A stretch of 64,000 nt of DNA from Flagellimonas eckloniae (GCF_001413955.1 NZ_LCTZ01000002.1:1908501-1972500); one strand, 5' to 3'; positions 16,849 to 26,440 are shown, numbered from the stretch's first letter. Notes: generated from the letters alone by a model not told the origin. Numbers and translations: made by a program.

Positions 16849-17802
16849 TTAAAACACCTGCTTAGCAATAGCTTTAATATTATCTGATTTCCCCATGGAA
16901 TAATAATGTAATACAGGTACTCCAGCTTCCTTTAGCTCTTTGGATTGTTCAATACACCATTCTACACCTACTTGACGAACTTCCTTGTTAGTTTTGCAGG
17001 ATTCCACAGCGTCCACCAAATCTTGAGGAATATCTACTCGGAATACTTGTGGAAGCAATTGTAAATGTCGTTTTACAGCTATTGGCTTTATTCCTGGAAT
17101 AATGGGAACATCAATGCCCATTTTTCGTGCTTCTTCCACAAATTCAAAATATTTCTGGTTATCAAAAAACATTTGTGTAACCACATAATCAGCTCCCAAT
17201 TCTACTTTTTGCTTCAATCGTTTCAAATCAGATTTTAAGGATGGAGCCTCCATATGTTTTTCAGGATAACCTGCAACACCAATACAAAAGTTGGCACAAT
17301 TATCTGTTTCAATCACATCATGTAAATAATTCCCACAGTTTATTTCTTGAATTTGATGCACTAGATCAGAAGCAAATTTGTGCCCTCCGTTGGTAGGTTC
17401 AAAATACTTCTCTTCCCGCATGGCGTCACCTCGTAATGCCATAACATTGTCAATACCCAAATAGTGACAATCCACCAGAAGATATTCAGTCTCTTCTCGC
17501 GTAAATCCACCACAAAGGACATGAGGAACCGTGTCCACATTATATTTATGCGTAATTGAAGCACAAATACCCAAGGTCCCCGGACGCATTCTGGTCAATT
17601 TCTTATCTAATAATCCATCACGGTCAATGTATACATACTCCTCCCTTGAAGTTGTTACATCAATAAATGGTGGGTTAAACTCCATTAAAGGGTCAATATT
17701 ATTGTAGAGTTCCTGAATATTTCTGCCTTTAACTGGAGGGATTATTTCAAAGCTAAAAAGAGTCTTCCCCTTTGCGTTTTTAATATGGTCGGTAACCTTC
17801 AT
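16849..17802 (-). CDS. metF: 5,10-methylenetetrahydrofolate reductase
   Basis: A 317-aa FAD-dependent TIM-barrel enzyme that makes the 5-methyl-THF used by MetH. Typical features: FSFEIIPPVKGRN at the N-terminus, the segment ALRGD, and QMFFDNQKYFEF with the conserved folate-binding Gln/Phe region. It lies 3 nt after the C-terminal part of methionine synthase, the third gene of the riboswitch-controlled metH-metF operon. Confidence 0.95.
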   Translation of the reverse strand: MKVTDHIKNAKGKTLFSFEIIPPVKGRNIQELYNNIDPLMEFNPPFIDVTTSREEYVYIDRDGLLDKKLTRMRPGTLGICASITHKYNVDTVPHVLCGGFTREETEYLLVDCHYLGIDNVMALRGDAMREEKYFEPTNGGHKFASDLVHQIQEINCGNYLHDVIETDNCANFCIGVAGYPEKHMEAPSLKSDLKRLKQKVELGADYVVTQMFFDNQKYFEFVEEARKMGIDVPIIPGIKPIAVKRHLQLLPQVFRVDIPQDLVDAVESCKTNKEVRQVGVEWCIEQSKELKEAGVPVLHYYSMGKSDNIKAIAKQVF

Positions 17803-17805
17803 AAT

Positions 17806-20508
17806 TTATGCTTCAACAATATTTGGAGCAAGCCATTTTTCTGCTTCCTCTAATTTGATATTCTTTCTTTTGGAAAAGTCTGCCACTTGATCTTGTTTTA
17901 TTTTACCCAAGCCAAAATACTTGGCCTTCGGGTGCCCAAAATAGTAGCCACTAACACTGGCAGCTGGCCACATGGCCAAACTTTCTGTCAACTTCACCCC
18001 AATTTTTTCTTCTACATTTAGTAATTCCCAAATAGTCACTTTCTCCAAATGATCAGGGCACGCCGGATATCCTGGGGCTGGTCTGATTCCAGTATACTTC
18101 TCATCAATTAAATCATCATTGGATAGGGTTTCGCTTGATGCGTATCCCCAATGTTTGGTACGCACTTCCTTATGAAGATATTCTGCAAAGGCTTCCGCCA
18201 AACGATCAGCCAAGGCCTTAATCATTATGGAATTGTAATCATCAAGGTTTTTCTCGAATTCAGTAGCCAACTCTTTTGTTCCAAATCCTGTGCTAACACA
18301 AAAACATCCCATATAATCCTGGATTCCCATATCTTCGGGAGCTATGAAGTCAGAGAGGCCAATATTCGGAACTCCTGCTCTTTTTTTAAGTTGTTGCCGT
18401 AAGGTTCTAAATGTAAATTTTGATTTTCCATCTACCCCGGAAAGAAGATTTATATCATCATTGTCATTTGAATTCGCCTTAAACAGCCCAAAAATACCCT
18501 TTGCTGTCAATAGTTTCTCTTCAAACACTTTTTTCAATAGTTTTTGTGCATCTCGAAAAAGCTCTGAAGCCTGTTCTCCCACTACCTCGTCCTTTAGGAT
18601 GGCGGGATATTTCCCATGCAAGTCCCAACTTCTGAAAAATGGTGTCCAATCTATAAAACCGGTCAGTTTTTGTAAATCAAAATCTTCAATGACTTGAATA
18701 CCGAGTTGATTTGGTTTTTTGATGTCTTCGGCATTCCATTCAATCTTAAGTTTATTTTTTCTAGCCTCTTCCAACGAAAGATATTCTTTCTGTTTGGTTC
18801 GATTTAAGAATTTTTCCCGAAAGCTTTCATAATCCAATTTGATGGATTTTTTGTAGTTATCCGAAGTCTCCTTTTGCAATAAATCCCCAACAACTGTAAC
18901 CGCTCTGGAAGCATCATTGACATGCACTACAGCTTGACTATATTGTGTGTCTATCTTTACAGCTGTATGTGCTTTACTTGTGGTTGCCCCTCCGATTAAC
19001 AATGGAACCTTAAATTCTTGTCGCTCCATTTCTTTTGCCAAAAAAACCATTTCATCTAAAGATGGAGTGATCAAGCCACTAAGCCCAATAATATCTACCT
19101 GTTCTTCTTTGGCTTTATTGATGATTTTTTCTGGCGGTACCATAACCCCCATATCTACAATTTCATAGTTGTTGCAGGCAAGGACCACGCTAACAATGTT
19201 TTTCCCAATGTCGTGTACGTCTCCTTTTACCGTTGCCATCAAAATTTTCCCGGCACCTTTTGCATCTTCAATTTGAGGGTTTTTTAATTTCTCTTCTTCA
19301 ATATAGGGCAGTAAATAGGCCACCGCTTTTTTCATTACCCGAGCAGACTTGACCACTTGCGGAAGAAACATTTTTCCGCTTCCAAATAAATCGCCTACCA
19401 CGTTCATTCCGGTCATTAAATGCCCTTCAATTACCTCTATGGGTTTGGAAACAGAAACTCTCGCTTCTTCAACGTCTTCCTCAATAAATTGATCTACACC
19501 TTTTACCAAGGCGCGGGTAATTCGGTTTTGCAATGGTTCTTCACGCCACGATAAGTCGACCTTGCTTTCTTTAACCTTGCCAACCACAGTTTCGGCAAAT
19601 TCCAACAGGCGTTCTGTGGCATCATCCCTTCTATTTAGGATAACATCTTCTACATGCTCCAATAAATCTTTTGGAATATCGTCATAAACTTCGAGCAAGG
19701 CCGGGTTTACAATACCCATATTCATTCCCGCTTTAATGGCATGATATAGAAAAACGGAGTGCATGGCTTCCCTAACGGGATTGTTTCCTCTAAAAGAAAA
19801 CGAAACATTACTGACTCCACCGCTTACACTACAATGCGGTAAATTTTCACGAACCCATTTTGTGCTTTGAATAAAATCCAATGCATTGAGCTTGTGCTCA
19901 TCCATCCCTGTGGCAACAGGAAATATATTAAGGTCAAAGATGATGTCTTCTGGAGCAAAATTTACTTCATCAACTAAAATGCGATAGGAACGCTCTGCAA
20001 TTTCCTTACGTCTTTCTAGGTTATCAGCTTGTCCAACCTCATCAAAAGCCATTACAATAACAGCGGCTCCATAGCGCTTTATTAATTTGGCATGATGGAC
20101 GAATTGTTCTTCCCCTTCCTTTAGACTTATCGAGTTTACTACACATTTTCCCTGCACCACCTGAAGCCCTGCTTCAATAATATCCCATTTGGAGCTATCA
20201 ATCATTATGGGGACACGTGCTATGTCCGGTTCTGCTACAATTAGATTTAAAAACTTAACCATAGCTTCTTTCCCATCAATTAGACCATCGTCCATATTGA
20301 TGTCTATTATTTGGGCACCTCCTTCAACTTGGTGACGCGCAACATCCAATGCCTCGTCAAATTTCTCTTCCTTAATTAAGCGAAGGAATTTTTTAGATCC
20401 TGCAACATTGGTACGTTCCCCGACATTTACGAAATTACTCTCTGGGGTAATTACCAAGGGTTCAAGCCCCGAGAGTTTTAAAAAACGTTGTTCCTTGTTC
20501 GTAGTCAT
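17806..20508 (-). CDS. metH: methionine synthase, folate/B12/SAM-binding subunit (MetH C-terminal part)
   Basis: A 900-aa protein equal to MetH without its homocysteine module. In order: pterin-binding domain (~20-300, [16 protein letters not shown]), cobalamin cap and Rossmann domains (~330-560) with the B12-ligand motif [11 protein letters not shown] (His ~433), and the SAM-dependent reactivation domain (~600-900) with [12 protein letters not shown]. It transfers the methyl group of 5-methyl-THF to cob(I)alamin and onward to homocysteine bound by the separate protein at 20523. The gap between the two genes is 14 nt and both frames are intact, so this is a genuine two-gene MetH and not a frameshift. 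Confidence 0.93.
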   Translation of the reverse strand: MTTNKEQRFLKLSGLEPLVITPESNFVNVGERTNVAGSKKFLRLIKEEKFDEALDVARHQVEGGAQIIDINMDDGLIDGKEAMVKFLNLIVAEPDIARVPIMIDSSKWDIIEAGLQVVQGKCVVNSISLKEGEEQFVHHAKLIKRYGAAVIVMAFDEVGQADNLERRKEIAERSYRILVDEVNFAPEDIIFDLNIFPVATGMDEHKLNALDFIQSTKWVRENLPHCSVSGGVSNVSFSFRGNNPVREAMHSVFLYHAIKAGMNMGIVNPALLEVYDDIPKDLLEHVEDVILNRRDDATERLLEFAETVVGKVKESKVDLSWREEPLQNRITRALVKGVDQFIEEDVEEARVSVSKPIEVIEGHLMTGMNVVGDLFGSGKMFLPQVVKSARVMKKAVAYLLPYIEEEKLKNPQIEDAKGAGKILMATVKGDVHDIGKNIVSVVLACNNYEIVDMGVMVPPEKIINKAKEEQVDIIGLSGLITPSLDEMVFLAKEMERQEFKVPLLIGGATTSKAHTAVKIDTQYSQAVVHVNDASRAVTVVGDLLQKETSDNYKKSIKLDYESFREKFLNRTKQKEYLSLEEARKNKLKIEWNAEDIKKPNQLGIQVIEDFDLQKLTGFIDWTPFFRSWDLHGKYPAILKDEVVGEQASELFRDAQKLLKKVFEEKLLTAKGIFGLFKANSNDNDDINLLSGVDGKSKFTFRTLRQQLKKRAGVPNIGLSDFIAPEDMGIQDYMGCFCVSTGFGTKELATEFEKNLDDYNSIMIKALADRLAEAFAEYLHKEVRTKHWGYASSETLSNDDLIDEKYTGIRPAPGYPACPDHLEKVTIWELLNVEEKIGVKLTESLAMWPAASVSGYYFGHPKAKYFGLGKIKQDQVADFSKRKNIKLEEAEKWLAPNIVEA

Positions 20509-20522
20509 AAATCGATTACTCT

Positions 20523-21524
20523 TTATACTGGAATTGCGAGTTTTCTTGGTTTGTACTCCTTTACCAAATCTGCAATGGCCTCAATATGCTCTGGTGTAGT
20601 TCCGCAACAACCGCCAACAATATTTATCAAGCCCTTTTCCACATATTCCTTGATTTGGTCTGCCATTTGTTCCGGGGTTTCATCATATTCACCAAACGCA
20701 TTGGGTAAACCGGCATTGGGGTGTGCTGAAACACCATATCCAGTTTTTGACGAAATAACCTCCAAATGGGGAGTAAGCTGTTTGGCTCCCAATGCACAAT
20801 TGAATCCAACGGTCAAAATAGAAATGTGAGAAATGGAAATTAAAAAGGCTTCTGCTGTTTGACCTGATAAGGTACGTCCGGATGCATCTGTGATTGTACC
20901 GCTCACCATTACCGGAACAGTACTATTTCGTTCTTCTTTTACCTCTTCAATGGCAAAGAGTGCTGCCTTTGCATTTAATGTATCGAAAATAGTTTCGACC
21001 AAAAGAATATCCGAACCACCATCCAATAGCGCTTCTACCTGTTCTTTGTATGCTATTCTAAGTTCATCAAAAGATACAGCCCTGAACCCTGGGTCATTGA
21101 CATCTGGTGACATACTGGCCGTTTTATTTGTTGGGCCAATGCTACCAGCTACGAATCTTGGCTTATGTGGTTCTTTTGCAGTGAATTCATCAGCAACCTT
21201 TTTGGCTATTTTGGCTGATTCATAATTGAGTTCATACACCAACTCTTCCATATGGTAATCTGCCATGGCAATTGTAGTGCCCGAAAAGGTATTGGTTTCC
21301 ACAATATCCGCTCCGGCGGCAAAATATTTTCGATGTACTTCAGCTATAGCCTCAGGTTGAGTTAATGAGAGCAGGTCATTATTTCCTTGAAGCGGGTGTT
21401 CCCAATCTTTAAATCGGTTTCCCCTAAAATCTTTTTCCTGAAATTTATAGCGTTGCAACATGGTCCCCATGGCACCATCTAACACCAAAATCCGTTCCTG
21501 TAAAATTTCTTCAATACTTTTCAT
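20523..21524 (-). CDS. homocysteine S-methyltransferase subunit (MetH N-terminal part)
   Basis: A 333-aa homocysteine-binding TIM barrel, equal to the first module of MetH. The three zinc/thiolate cysteines are visible: one in GFNCALG (~C239) and two adjacent in [11 protein letters not shown] (~C303-304). [16 protein letters not shown] near the N-terminus is typical. With the 900-aa protein downstream it reconstitutes B12-dependent methionine synthase. It is first in the operon and follows a SAM-I riboswitch (21604-21701). A short palindrome (21534-21549) lies 9 nt before the start codon. Confidence 0.93.
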   Translation of the reverse strand: MKSIEEILQERILVLDGAMGTMLQRYKFQEKDFRGNRFKDWEHPLQGNNDLLSLTQPEAIAEVHRKYFAAGADIVETNTFSGTTIAMADYHMEELVYELNYESAKIAKKVADEFTAKEPHKPRFVAGSIGPTNKTASMSPDVNDPGFRAVSFDELRIAYKEQVEALLDGGSDILLVETIFDTLNAKAALFAIEEVKEERNSTVPVMVSGTITDASGRTLSGQTAEAFLISISHISILTVGFNCALGAKQLTPHLEVISSKTGYGVSAHPNAGLPNAFGEYDETPEQMADQIKEYVEKGLINIVGGCCGTTPEHIEAIADLVKEYKPRKLAIPV

Positions 21525-21533
21525 AATACTATT

Positions 21534-21549
21534 ACCCTTTTAAAAGGGT
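21534..21549 (-). promoter_or_regulatory. palindrome just before the metH operon start codon
   Basis: ACCCTTTTAAAAGGGT is a perfect 16-nt palindrome ending 9 nt before the ATG. It could form a 6-bp hairpin with a TTAA loop in the transcript. It lacks a U-run, so it is not an intrinsic terminator. It may be part of the riboswitch expression platform or a DNA operator. Confidence 0.35.
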
Positions 21550-21559
21550 CATATCGGTA

Positions 21560-21579
21560 TATCAAGAAAAGTGTAGGAA
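21560..21579 (-). promoter_or_regulatory. anti-aptamer segment downstream of the metH SAM-I riboswitch
   Basis: This 20-nt stretch of the leader transcript can pair with the 5' strand of the SAM-I aptamer (21699-21680): 17 Watson-Crick pairs, two G-U pairs and one mismatch. Such pairing would unfold P1 and P2 of the aptamer, so it is a plausible expression platform. The pairing was found by direct comparison; its role is inferred. Confidence 0.6.
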
Positions 21580-21603
21580 ATACAGTAGATGCGTATTTAT
21601 TAC

Positions 21604-21701
21604 GTTATCCATCCCAAAATGGGTAGAATGTAGCACCTTCTTTACGGCTAAAGGGTTGCTAAGGTTTCACTGGGTCTAATCCCTCCACCTTTCTTGATAA
21701 C
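21604..21701 (-). promoter_or_regulatory. SAM-I (S-box) riboswitch before the metH-metF operon
   Basis: On the minus strand the sequence begins GTTATCAAGAAAGGTGGAGG and continues with ...AGACCCAGTGAAACCTTAGCAACCC... and GGTGCTACATTC, ending GGATAAC. The conserved S-box core (AAGA, GGTGGAGGGA, TGAAACC, AGCAACC, GGTGCTA) is present. P1 closes with GTTATC / GATAAC. It binds S-adenosylmethionine and is expected to turn down metH and metF when SAM is plentiful. No strong intrinsic terminator follows it; see the anti-aptamer segment at 21560-21579. Confidence 0.93.
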
Positions 21702-21729
21702 AATTTCAATTTTTAAATGAACTAGATAA

Positions 21730-21760
21730 CAAAATAACCACTCTTTGTCTTTAAAAACAA
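21730..21760 (-). promoter_or_regulatory. weak candidate promoter for the metH leader
   Basis: A TTG, a ~21-nt spacer, then TATTTTG (21736-21730), a near match to TAnnTTTG lacking one base. It lies ~30 nt before the riboswitch 5' end, the expected distance. Offered as a candidate only. Confidence 0.3.
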
Positions 21761-21786
21761 CTTAAATCTCTTTTTTTGTAAAGTTA

Positions 21787-21817
21787 AAACCTTCCAAAGT
21801 GGAACTAAGGAAGGTTT
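21787..21817 (-). terminator. probable terminator after the ferredoxin reductase gene
   Basis: A 9-bp stem AAACCTTCC / GGAAGGTTT with a 13-nt loop, followed on the minus strand by a short T-rich tail. It separates the sulfite-reduction operon from the metH operon. Confidence 0.5.
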
Positions 21818-21846
21818 CTGACTAACTCAAAATAATCTAACAAAAC

Positions 21847-22908
21847 TTAGACTATGCTTTGCACCACTTCCTTTTTGGCTTCTTTTTTAGTGCCATCAAA
21901 ACCTTCAACTCCCCCAACAGTGGTATATTTCATCACAAATCGTTTATCTGGATTGATAATTTTATAGGCATACTGGCACATTACAGCCGCTTCATGGAAT
22001 CCAGATAATATCAATTTCAATTTTCCTTCATACGTATTCACATCTCCAATTGCAAAAACCCCAGGAATATTGGTTTGGTAATCTTTTGCGTTATTTACTC
22101 TGATTGCATTTTTTTCAATCTCCAGACCCCAGTTTCCAATAGGTCCCAGTTTGGGTGAAAGTCCAAATAGTGGAATAAAATTATCCACTTCCAAATACTG
22201 GTTATCTTTTTCTTTGTCGTTATATGCAATGACAACGCCGCTAAGGTCATTTTCACCATGTAATTCGGTCACCTGAGCTTCGGTAAAGAGTTTTATCTTA
22301 CCCAATTTTGCCAGCTCCGATGCTTTTTCAACAGAATCCAATGCTCCTCTAAATTCATTTCTTCTGTGAACCAAAGAAACTTCTGAGGCAACATCTGCCA
22401 AGTAAATGGCCCAATCCAAGGCAGAATCTCCACCACCTGCAATAACCACTTTTTTGTTTCGATATATTTCAGGGTCCTTTATAATATAGGAAACACCTTT
22501 GTCTTCATAATCGGCAATATTTGGGATGAGGGGCTTTCTTGGCTCAAATGAACCCAAACCACCAGCGATAACCACAACTGGAGCATGATGCTGAGTTCCT
22601 TTGTTTGTGGTTACGATAAAAGACCCATCTTCTTGTTTTTCCAAACTTTCTGCACGTTCTCCAAAGGTAAAACCAGGTTCAAATGGCTTTATTTGCTCCA
22701 TCAACTTATCCACCAAATCACCAGCCAAAATTTCCGGATACGCCGGAATATCATAGATTGGTTTTTTTGGATAAATTTCTGAACATTGACCTCCTGGTTG
22801 CGGCAATGCATCTATTAAATGGGTTTTCAGTTTTAGCAAACCTGCTTCAAATACAGTAAAAAGTCCTGTTGGACCTGCTCCTATGATAAGTATATCTGTT
22901 TTAATCAT
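21847..22908 (-). CDS. ferredoxin--NADP reductase (thioredoxin reductase-like type)
   Basis: A 353-aa FAD/NAD(P) two-dinucleotide-domain flavoprotein: FAD motif GAGPTGLFTVFEAG at the N-terminus, NAD(P) motif GGGDSALDWAIYL (~175) and the C-terminal FAIGDVNTYEGKLKLI. The CxxC redox pair of thioredoxin reductases is absent, which marks it as the TrxR-like ferredoxin-NADP reductase family. It lies 1 nt after the siroheme methyltransferase and in the same run as sulfite reductase. The natural inference is that it reduces ferredoxin for that enzyme, since no flavoprotein subunit (CysJ) is present. Confidence 0.82.
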   Translation of the reverse strand: MIKTDILIIGAGPTGLFTVFEAGLLKLKTHLIDALPQPGGQCSEIYPKKPIYDIPAYPEILAGDLVDKLMEQIKPFEPGFTFGERAESLEKQEDGSFIVTTNKGTQHHAPVVVIAGGLGSFEPRKPLIPNIADYEDKGVSYIIKDPEIYRNKKVVIAGGGDSALDWAIYLADVASEVSLVHRRNEFRGALDSVEKASELAKLGKIKLFTEAQVTELHGENDLSGVVIAYNDKEKDNQYLEVDNFIPLFGLSPKLGPIGNWGLEIEKNAIRVNNAKDYQTNIPGVFAIGDVNTYEGKLKLILSGFHEAAVMCQYAYKIINPDKRFVMKYTTVGGVEGFDGTKKEAKKEVVQSIV

Positions 22909-22909
22909 C

Positions 22910-23686
22910 TTACTCTTTTTCTAATAACACTTCCTCTTTCTGCTGGTACTCTTTTTTAATATTCACTATTTTTTGTCGATGATTTACCACTTCACCTATA
23001 ACAATAATTGCGGGATTGGATAACTGCTGCTCCCTTGCCTTGTACTCAATAGAAGCAACAGTACCAATACCCATTTTTTCTTTATCCGTAGTACCATTTT
23101 GTATAATAGCTACGGGTATATTTGACTTTCCCTCGCTTTTAAAAAGCTGCATAATCTCAGACAGTTTTGACATTCCCATCAAAATCACAACTGTTGCGTT
23201 TGACTTTGCTGCCAAGGCAACATCCTTTGATAGTTTATGATCTTTTGTAGTTCCAGTAATCACCCAAAAGCTCTCAGAAGCTCCTCTTTTGGTAACAGGT
23301 ATATCTTGAGAGGCTGGCACAGATACTGAAGAGGAAATACCGGGAACAACATTAACTTCCAAACCATGTTTGGCAGCGAACTCCATTTCTTCTGCTCCTC
23401 TTCCAAAAACAAAGGGGTCTCCTCCTTTTAACCGTACTACATGCTTATTTGAACGTGCACGATTGATTATCAACTCATTGATTTGTTCTTGTTGATAGGC
23501 ATAACATCCTTTTCGTTTACCCACAAAGATTTTTTCGGCATCGGGTGCATAATCCAATAGTTTTGTATCTACCAAAGCATCATACAACACAACATCTGCT
23601 TTTTGTAATGCCTTAATGCCCTTTAGGGTAATTAAATCCACATCTCCTGGACCGGCTCCAACTACTGTCAATCTTCCCTTATGCAT
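22910..23686 (-). CDS. cobA: uroporphyrinogen-III C-methyltransferase
   Basis: A 258-aa SAM-dependent methyltransferase that makes precorrin-2, the precursor of siroheme. Motifs: VGAGPGDVDLITLKG near the N-terminus, RLKGGDPFVFGRGAEE (~90-105) and the IPVTKRG region. I place the start at the ATG at 23686, directly before KGRLTVVGAGPGD. It overlaps the sulfite reductase stop by 8 nt. An 18-codon upstream extension is possible but has no homology-like features. It supplies siroheme to the reductase encoded just before it. No CysG-type oxidase/ferrochelatase domain is attached. Confidence 0.92.
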   Translation of the reverse strand: MHKGRLTVVGAGPGDVDLITLKGIKALQKADVVLYDALVDTKLLDYAPDAEKIFVGKRKGCYAYQQEQINELIINRARSNKHVVRLKGGDPFVFGRGAEEMEFAAKHGLEVNVVPGISSSVSVPASQDIPVTKRGASESFWVITGTTKDHKLSKDVALAAKSNATVVILMGMSKLSEIMQLFKSEGKSNIPVAIIQNGTTDKEKMGIGTVASIEYKAREQQLSNPAIIVIGEVVNHRQKIVNIKKEYQQKEEVLLEKE

Positions 23687-25769
23687 GAGCCAATTCCAAT
23701 TTTCTATATGCTTCCAATTGTTCCAAAACTTGTTTTGCATCTTTCAAATAATTAGTTGCAAACTCTTGGGTAGGTTTGTTTTTGTTCAATTGAAGCGTAA
23801 TATCTTCAAAGCTCCCAGAAAAAGCTATTTTCCCAGATTCAACATATAATCTATCAAAATCCTTAATTATACTGGCATGATTGTTTGTTTTTACTTTTTC
23901 CGATGTCAATAGTGCCTTGGCAGAATTCACAATAGATTGATACGAATAATAGATACTTGCAGCCCATTTTTCTTGAGCAAGTGCTTCTTCCGAATTTTGA
24001 ATTTTTTCTTCACTTTCCAAGAATAAAGTTGCCACCAAATCAACAATTACCCCAGCACATTCTCCTATACCAATCTCCTTCTTATATTTTTCTGCATTCC
24101 CCCAATCAATAAAATCGTCTTGGGTAAGGTTTTCAATATCGGTTAACGGTTTTAGGAAATCATAGAAATAATGTTCTCCTTTATCCCAATAATAATCTGC
24201 AAACGAGGCTCCATTTCCATTGGCATTGAAATCATCCAAAATTAGACGCAACGCCTGAGGACCTCTTTTACTTGGAATTTTAACGACTTTATCCGCAAAT
24301 CTGCCCTTCCCATTTCCAAAATTTCCTCCACCCAACAAAACTTGCAAGGCAGGAGCAACTAATTTATCTTTTGTGCGCACGGACATTCCCTGAAAACCAA
24401 TATTTGCCATATTGTGTTGTCCGCAGGCATTCATGCAACCACTTATTTTAATAACTACATCTGGATTGCTGATATACTGTGGGTATTCGGCCTTAATAAC
24501 ACGTTCCAATTCTTCTGCAATTCCTGTACTGCTCGCAATACCTAAATTACAGGTATCTGTGCCCGGGCATGCCGTAATGTCCAATGCTTTGTTATAGCCA
24601 GCTTCTACAAATCCCAATTTTTGAAGTTCCAAATAGAAAAACGGAACCAATTCCTCTTTTACATATGGAATTAGGATGTTCTGTCTTAGCGACAATCGTA
24701 TCTCACCAGCTGCATAGTTTTTAATCAAGTTTGCCAGTTCCCTGGCCTTGTCCGTATAAAAATCACCCAACAAAACTTTTATTCCAATGGCAACGTAGCC
24801 ATTTTGTTTCTGAGGAATTAGATTGGTCGATTTCCACTGCTCAAATTTTTTAGTATCCTGAATCTGAACATAAGGAGTATCAACACTTACTATTTCTGGC
24901 TTTGGGTAGTTTTCAAAATCTATGGGATAAGACTGATGTGGAATTGCCAATTGTTCTTCTTCCAAAAGTGTCTTGAATCCGTCCAAGCCAATATCTTTCA
25001 ATAGGAACTTCATTCTTGCTTTTGCACGACTCTTGCGTTCTCCATATCTATCAAAAACGCGAATAGTACCTTCCATTAATGGAATTATTTTATCCGATGG
25101 TAAAAAGTCATACAGCACATCCGCGTGACGTGGTTGAGAACCTAATCCACCCGCCAACAGCACTTTAAAGCCTCTTTCTCCATTTTTAATTTTAGCGATA
25201 AAACCTAAATCATGCATATAAGAAAGTCCGGTATCAGCATCACTGGCAGAAAACGAGACCTTGAATTTCCTACCCATTTCCTGCCCTATAGGGTTTCGTA
25301 GAAAATACTGAAAAACAGCATGCGCATATGGAGATACATCAAAAGGTTCATCAACATCGATTCCGGCTGTTTCACTTGCTGTAACATTTCGTACTGTATT
25401 TCCGCAGGCTTCGCGCAAGGTAACATCATCTTTTTCCAATTGCGCCCACAATTCTGGGGTACGATCTAAATCAACATAATGAATCTGAATATCTTGACGG
25501 GTGGTAATGTGTAATCTTCCTCTGGAATATTCATCGGAAACATCACAAATACGAAGTAATTGATTAGAAGTTACTTTTCCGTACGGTAATTTAATACGGA
25601 TCATCTGTACGCCTTGTTGACGTTGCCCATAGACCCCTCTCGCTAAACGAAGACTCCTAAACTTTTCTTCATCAATTTTCCCTCCCTTAAATTGAAGGAT
25701 TTTTTTCTCCAATTCTAAAATATCCTTTTCAACAACGGGATTCTCTATTTCTGTTCTAAAGCTTTGCAT
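23679..25769 (-). CDS. ferredoxin-type sulfite/nitrite reductase with HEPN-like C-terminal domain
   Basis: A 696-aa protein (ATG at 25769, MQSFRTEI, 4 nt after cysH). Residues ~30-550 are the two-fold repeated siroheme-[4Fe-4S] reductase, with RxDIQIHY in the first half and the cluster cysteines in TACPGTDTCNLG (~398) and GCMNACGQH (~443). The position after cysH argues for sulfite as substrate. The last ~110 residues (WAASIYYSYQSIVNSAKALL...) are not part of a standard reductase. They look like a HEPN helical bundle, an arrangement I recall from flavobacterial homologs. Electrons probably come from ferredoxin. The stop codon overlaps the start of cobA. Confidence 0.87.
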   Translation of the reverse strand: MQSFRTEIENPVVEKDILELEKKILQFKGGKIDEEKFRSLRLARGVYGQRQQGVQMIRIKLPYGKVTSNQLLRICDVSDEYSRGRLHITTRQDIQIHYVDLDRTPELWAQLEKDDVTLREACGNTVRNVTASETAGIDVDEPFDVSPYAHAVFQYFLRNPIGQEMGRKFKVSFSASDADTGLSYMHDLGFIAKIKNGERGFKVLLAGGLGSQPRHADVLYDFLPSDKIIPLMEGTIRVFDRYGERKSRAKARMKFLLKDIGLDGFKTLLEEEQLAIPHQSYPIDFENYPKPEIVSVDTPYVQIQDTKKFEQWKSTNLIPQKQNGYVAIGIKVLLGDFYTDKARELANLIKNYAAGEIRLSLRQNILIPYVKEELVPFFYLELQKLGFVEAGYNKALDITACPGTDTCNLGIASSTGIAEELERVIKAEYPQYISNPDVVIKISGCMNACGQHNMANIGFQGMSVRTKDKLVAPALQVLLGGGNFGNGKGRFADKVVKIPSKRGPQALRLILDDFNANGNGASFADYYWDKGEHYFYDFLKPLTDIENLTQDDFIDWGNAEKYKKEIGIGECAGVIVDLVATLFLESEEKIQNSEEALAQEKWAASIYYSYQSIVNSAKALLTSEKVKTNNHASIIKDFDRLYVESGKIAFSGSFEDITLQLNKNKPTQEFATNYLKDAKQVLEQLEAYRKLELAHA

Positions 25770-25773
25770 GTTT

Positions 25774-26397
25774 TTATTGTAAATGAATTCCACATTCCCT
25801 ATTTGTCAGTGCTTTAATAGGGTCAAAATAGTTTTCGTTCTTGGGTAGGTTATTTTTCTCCAAATAAATATCCAAATCCTCATCGGACCAATAATAAAAA
25901 GGACTGATTTTTAAAATACCATCCTTACTGTAGCTCAAAATATCCTTAGAATTTCTATATTCAGTTTGTCTAACCCTAATATTTGTAAACCATATATCAG
26001 GATTATGTTCCCTTAAAGCACGAGCAAAAGGCTCAAGTTTTACTATCTCAGTAAATTCCTCATGTCCAGGCTCATCAACACTAGGCATACCCAATTTAAA
26101 CTCTGTGAATGCCCTAGATTGTTTTGGAACATAGGAATGAACACAAAGTGAAAACTTTTCCATTAGAAAAGAAGCATGGGAATAAGTTTCGGATAAATTA
26201 TAACCTGTATCACACCATATTACATCAATACTTTTATTTTTTAAAAAAAAAGTGTTTAAAAGTACTGCTGAGTATTTACCAAAGCTTGTGGTGACTATTC
26301 TTTTTGAAGAAAGTAATAAAGCCCAATCAATAATTTCTCCTGGAGATTTTTCCCTAAGAACATTGTTCCAGTATTCCAAATCAAGATTTATTTTCAT
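25774..26397 (-). CDS. cysH: phosphoadenylyl-sulfate reductase
   Basis: A 207-aa PAPS reductase that reduces activated sulfate to sulfite using thioredoxin. The substrate-binding motif TTSFGKYSAVLLN is near residue 37, and the protein ends with the catalytic ECGIH motif. The paired cysteines (CC...C..C) of [4Fe-4S] APS reductases are absent, so the PAPS-using type is likelier and would need an APS kinase. No ATP sulfurylase (cysD/cysN or sat) or APS kinase is in this window. It is the first gene of the sulfite-reduction operon. Two copies of a CCTATCG-type motif lie in its upstream region. Confidence 0.88.
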   Translation of the reverse strand: MKINLDLEYWNNVLREKSPGEIIDWALLLSSKRIVTTSFGKYSAVLLNTFFLKNKSIDVIWCDTGYNLSETYSHASFLMEKFSLCVHSYVPKQSRAFTEFKLGMPSVDEPGHEEFTEIVKLEPFARALREHNPDIWFTNIRVRQTEYRNSKDILSYSKDGILKISPFYYWSDEDLDIYLEKNNLPKNENYFDPIKALTNRECGIHLQ

Positions 26398-26410
26398 AAC
26401 AAATTATTAT

Positions 26411-26427
26411 CCTATCGATTTACTAGG
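26411..26427. promoter_or_regulatory. operator-like motif, proximal site before cysH
   Basis: CCTATCGATTTACTAGG, with inverted ends CCTA / TAGG. It shares CCTATCGnTTT with sites at 26491-26506 and 33093-33110. It lies just downstream of the candidate -7 box at 26433-26440, a repressor-type position 14 nt before the cysH ATG. Confidence 0.5.
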
Positions 26428-26432
26428 AAATA

Positions 26433-26440
26433 CAAACATA
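26433..26440 (-). promoter_or_regulatory. candidate -7 box for cysH
   Basis: On the minus strand TATGTTTG is an exact match to TAnnTTTG, 35 nt before the cysH ATG. No good -33 TTG was found at the usual spacing. Confidence 0.45.

Noticed and set aside
17806..21524. Split metH read as a frameshifted pseudogene
   Set aside because: The two genes have separate good ATG starts, a 14-nt gap and intact catalytic residues, and the break is exactly between domains. A two-gene MetH is known in this group.
23679..23705. R-x5-H at the end of the HEPN-like tail as an RNase active site
   Set aside because: It sits at the extreme C-terminus, overlapping the cobA start codon region, and not in the helix position usual for HEPN nucleases.
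25090..25769. Nitrite as the substrate of the siroheme reductase
   Set aside because: Sequence alone cannot tell, but the operon with cysH and cobA in a methionine block makes sulfite far more likely.
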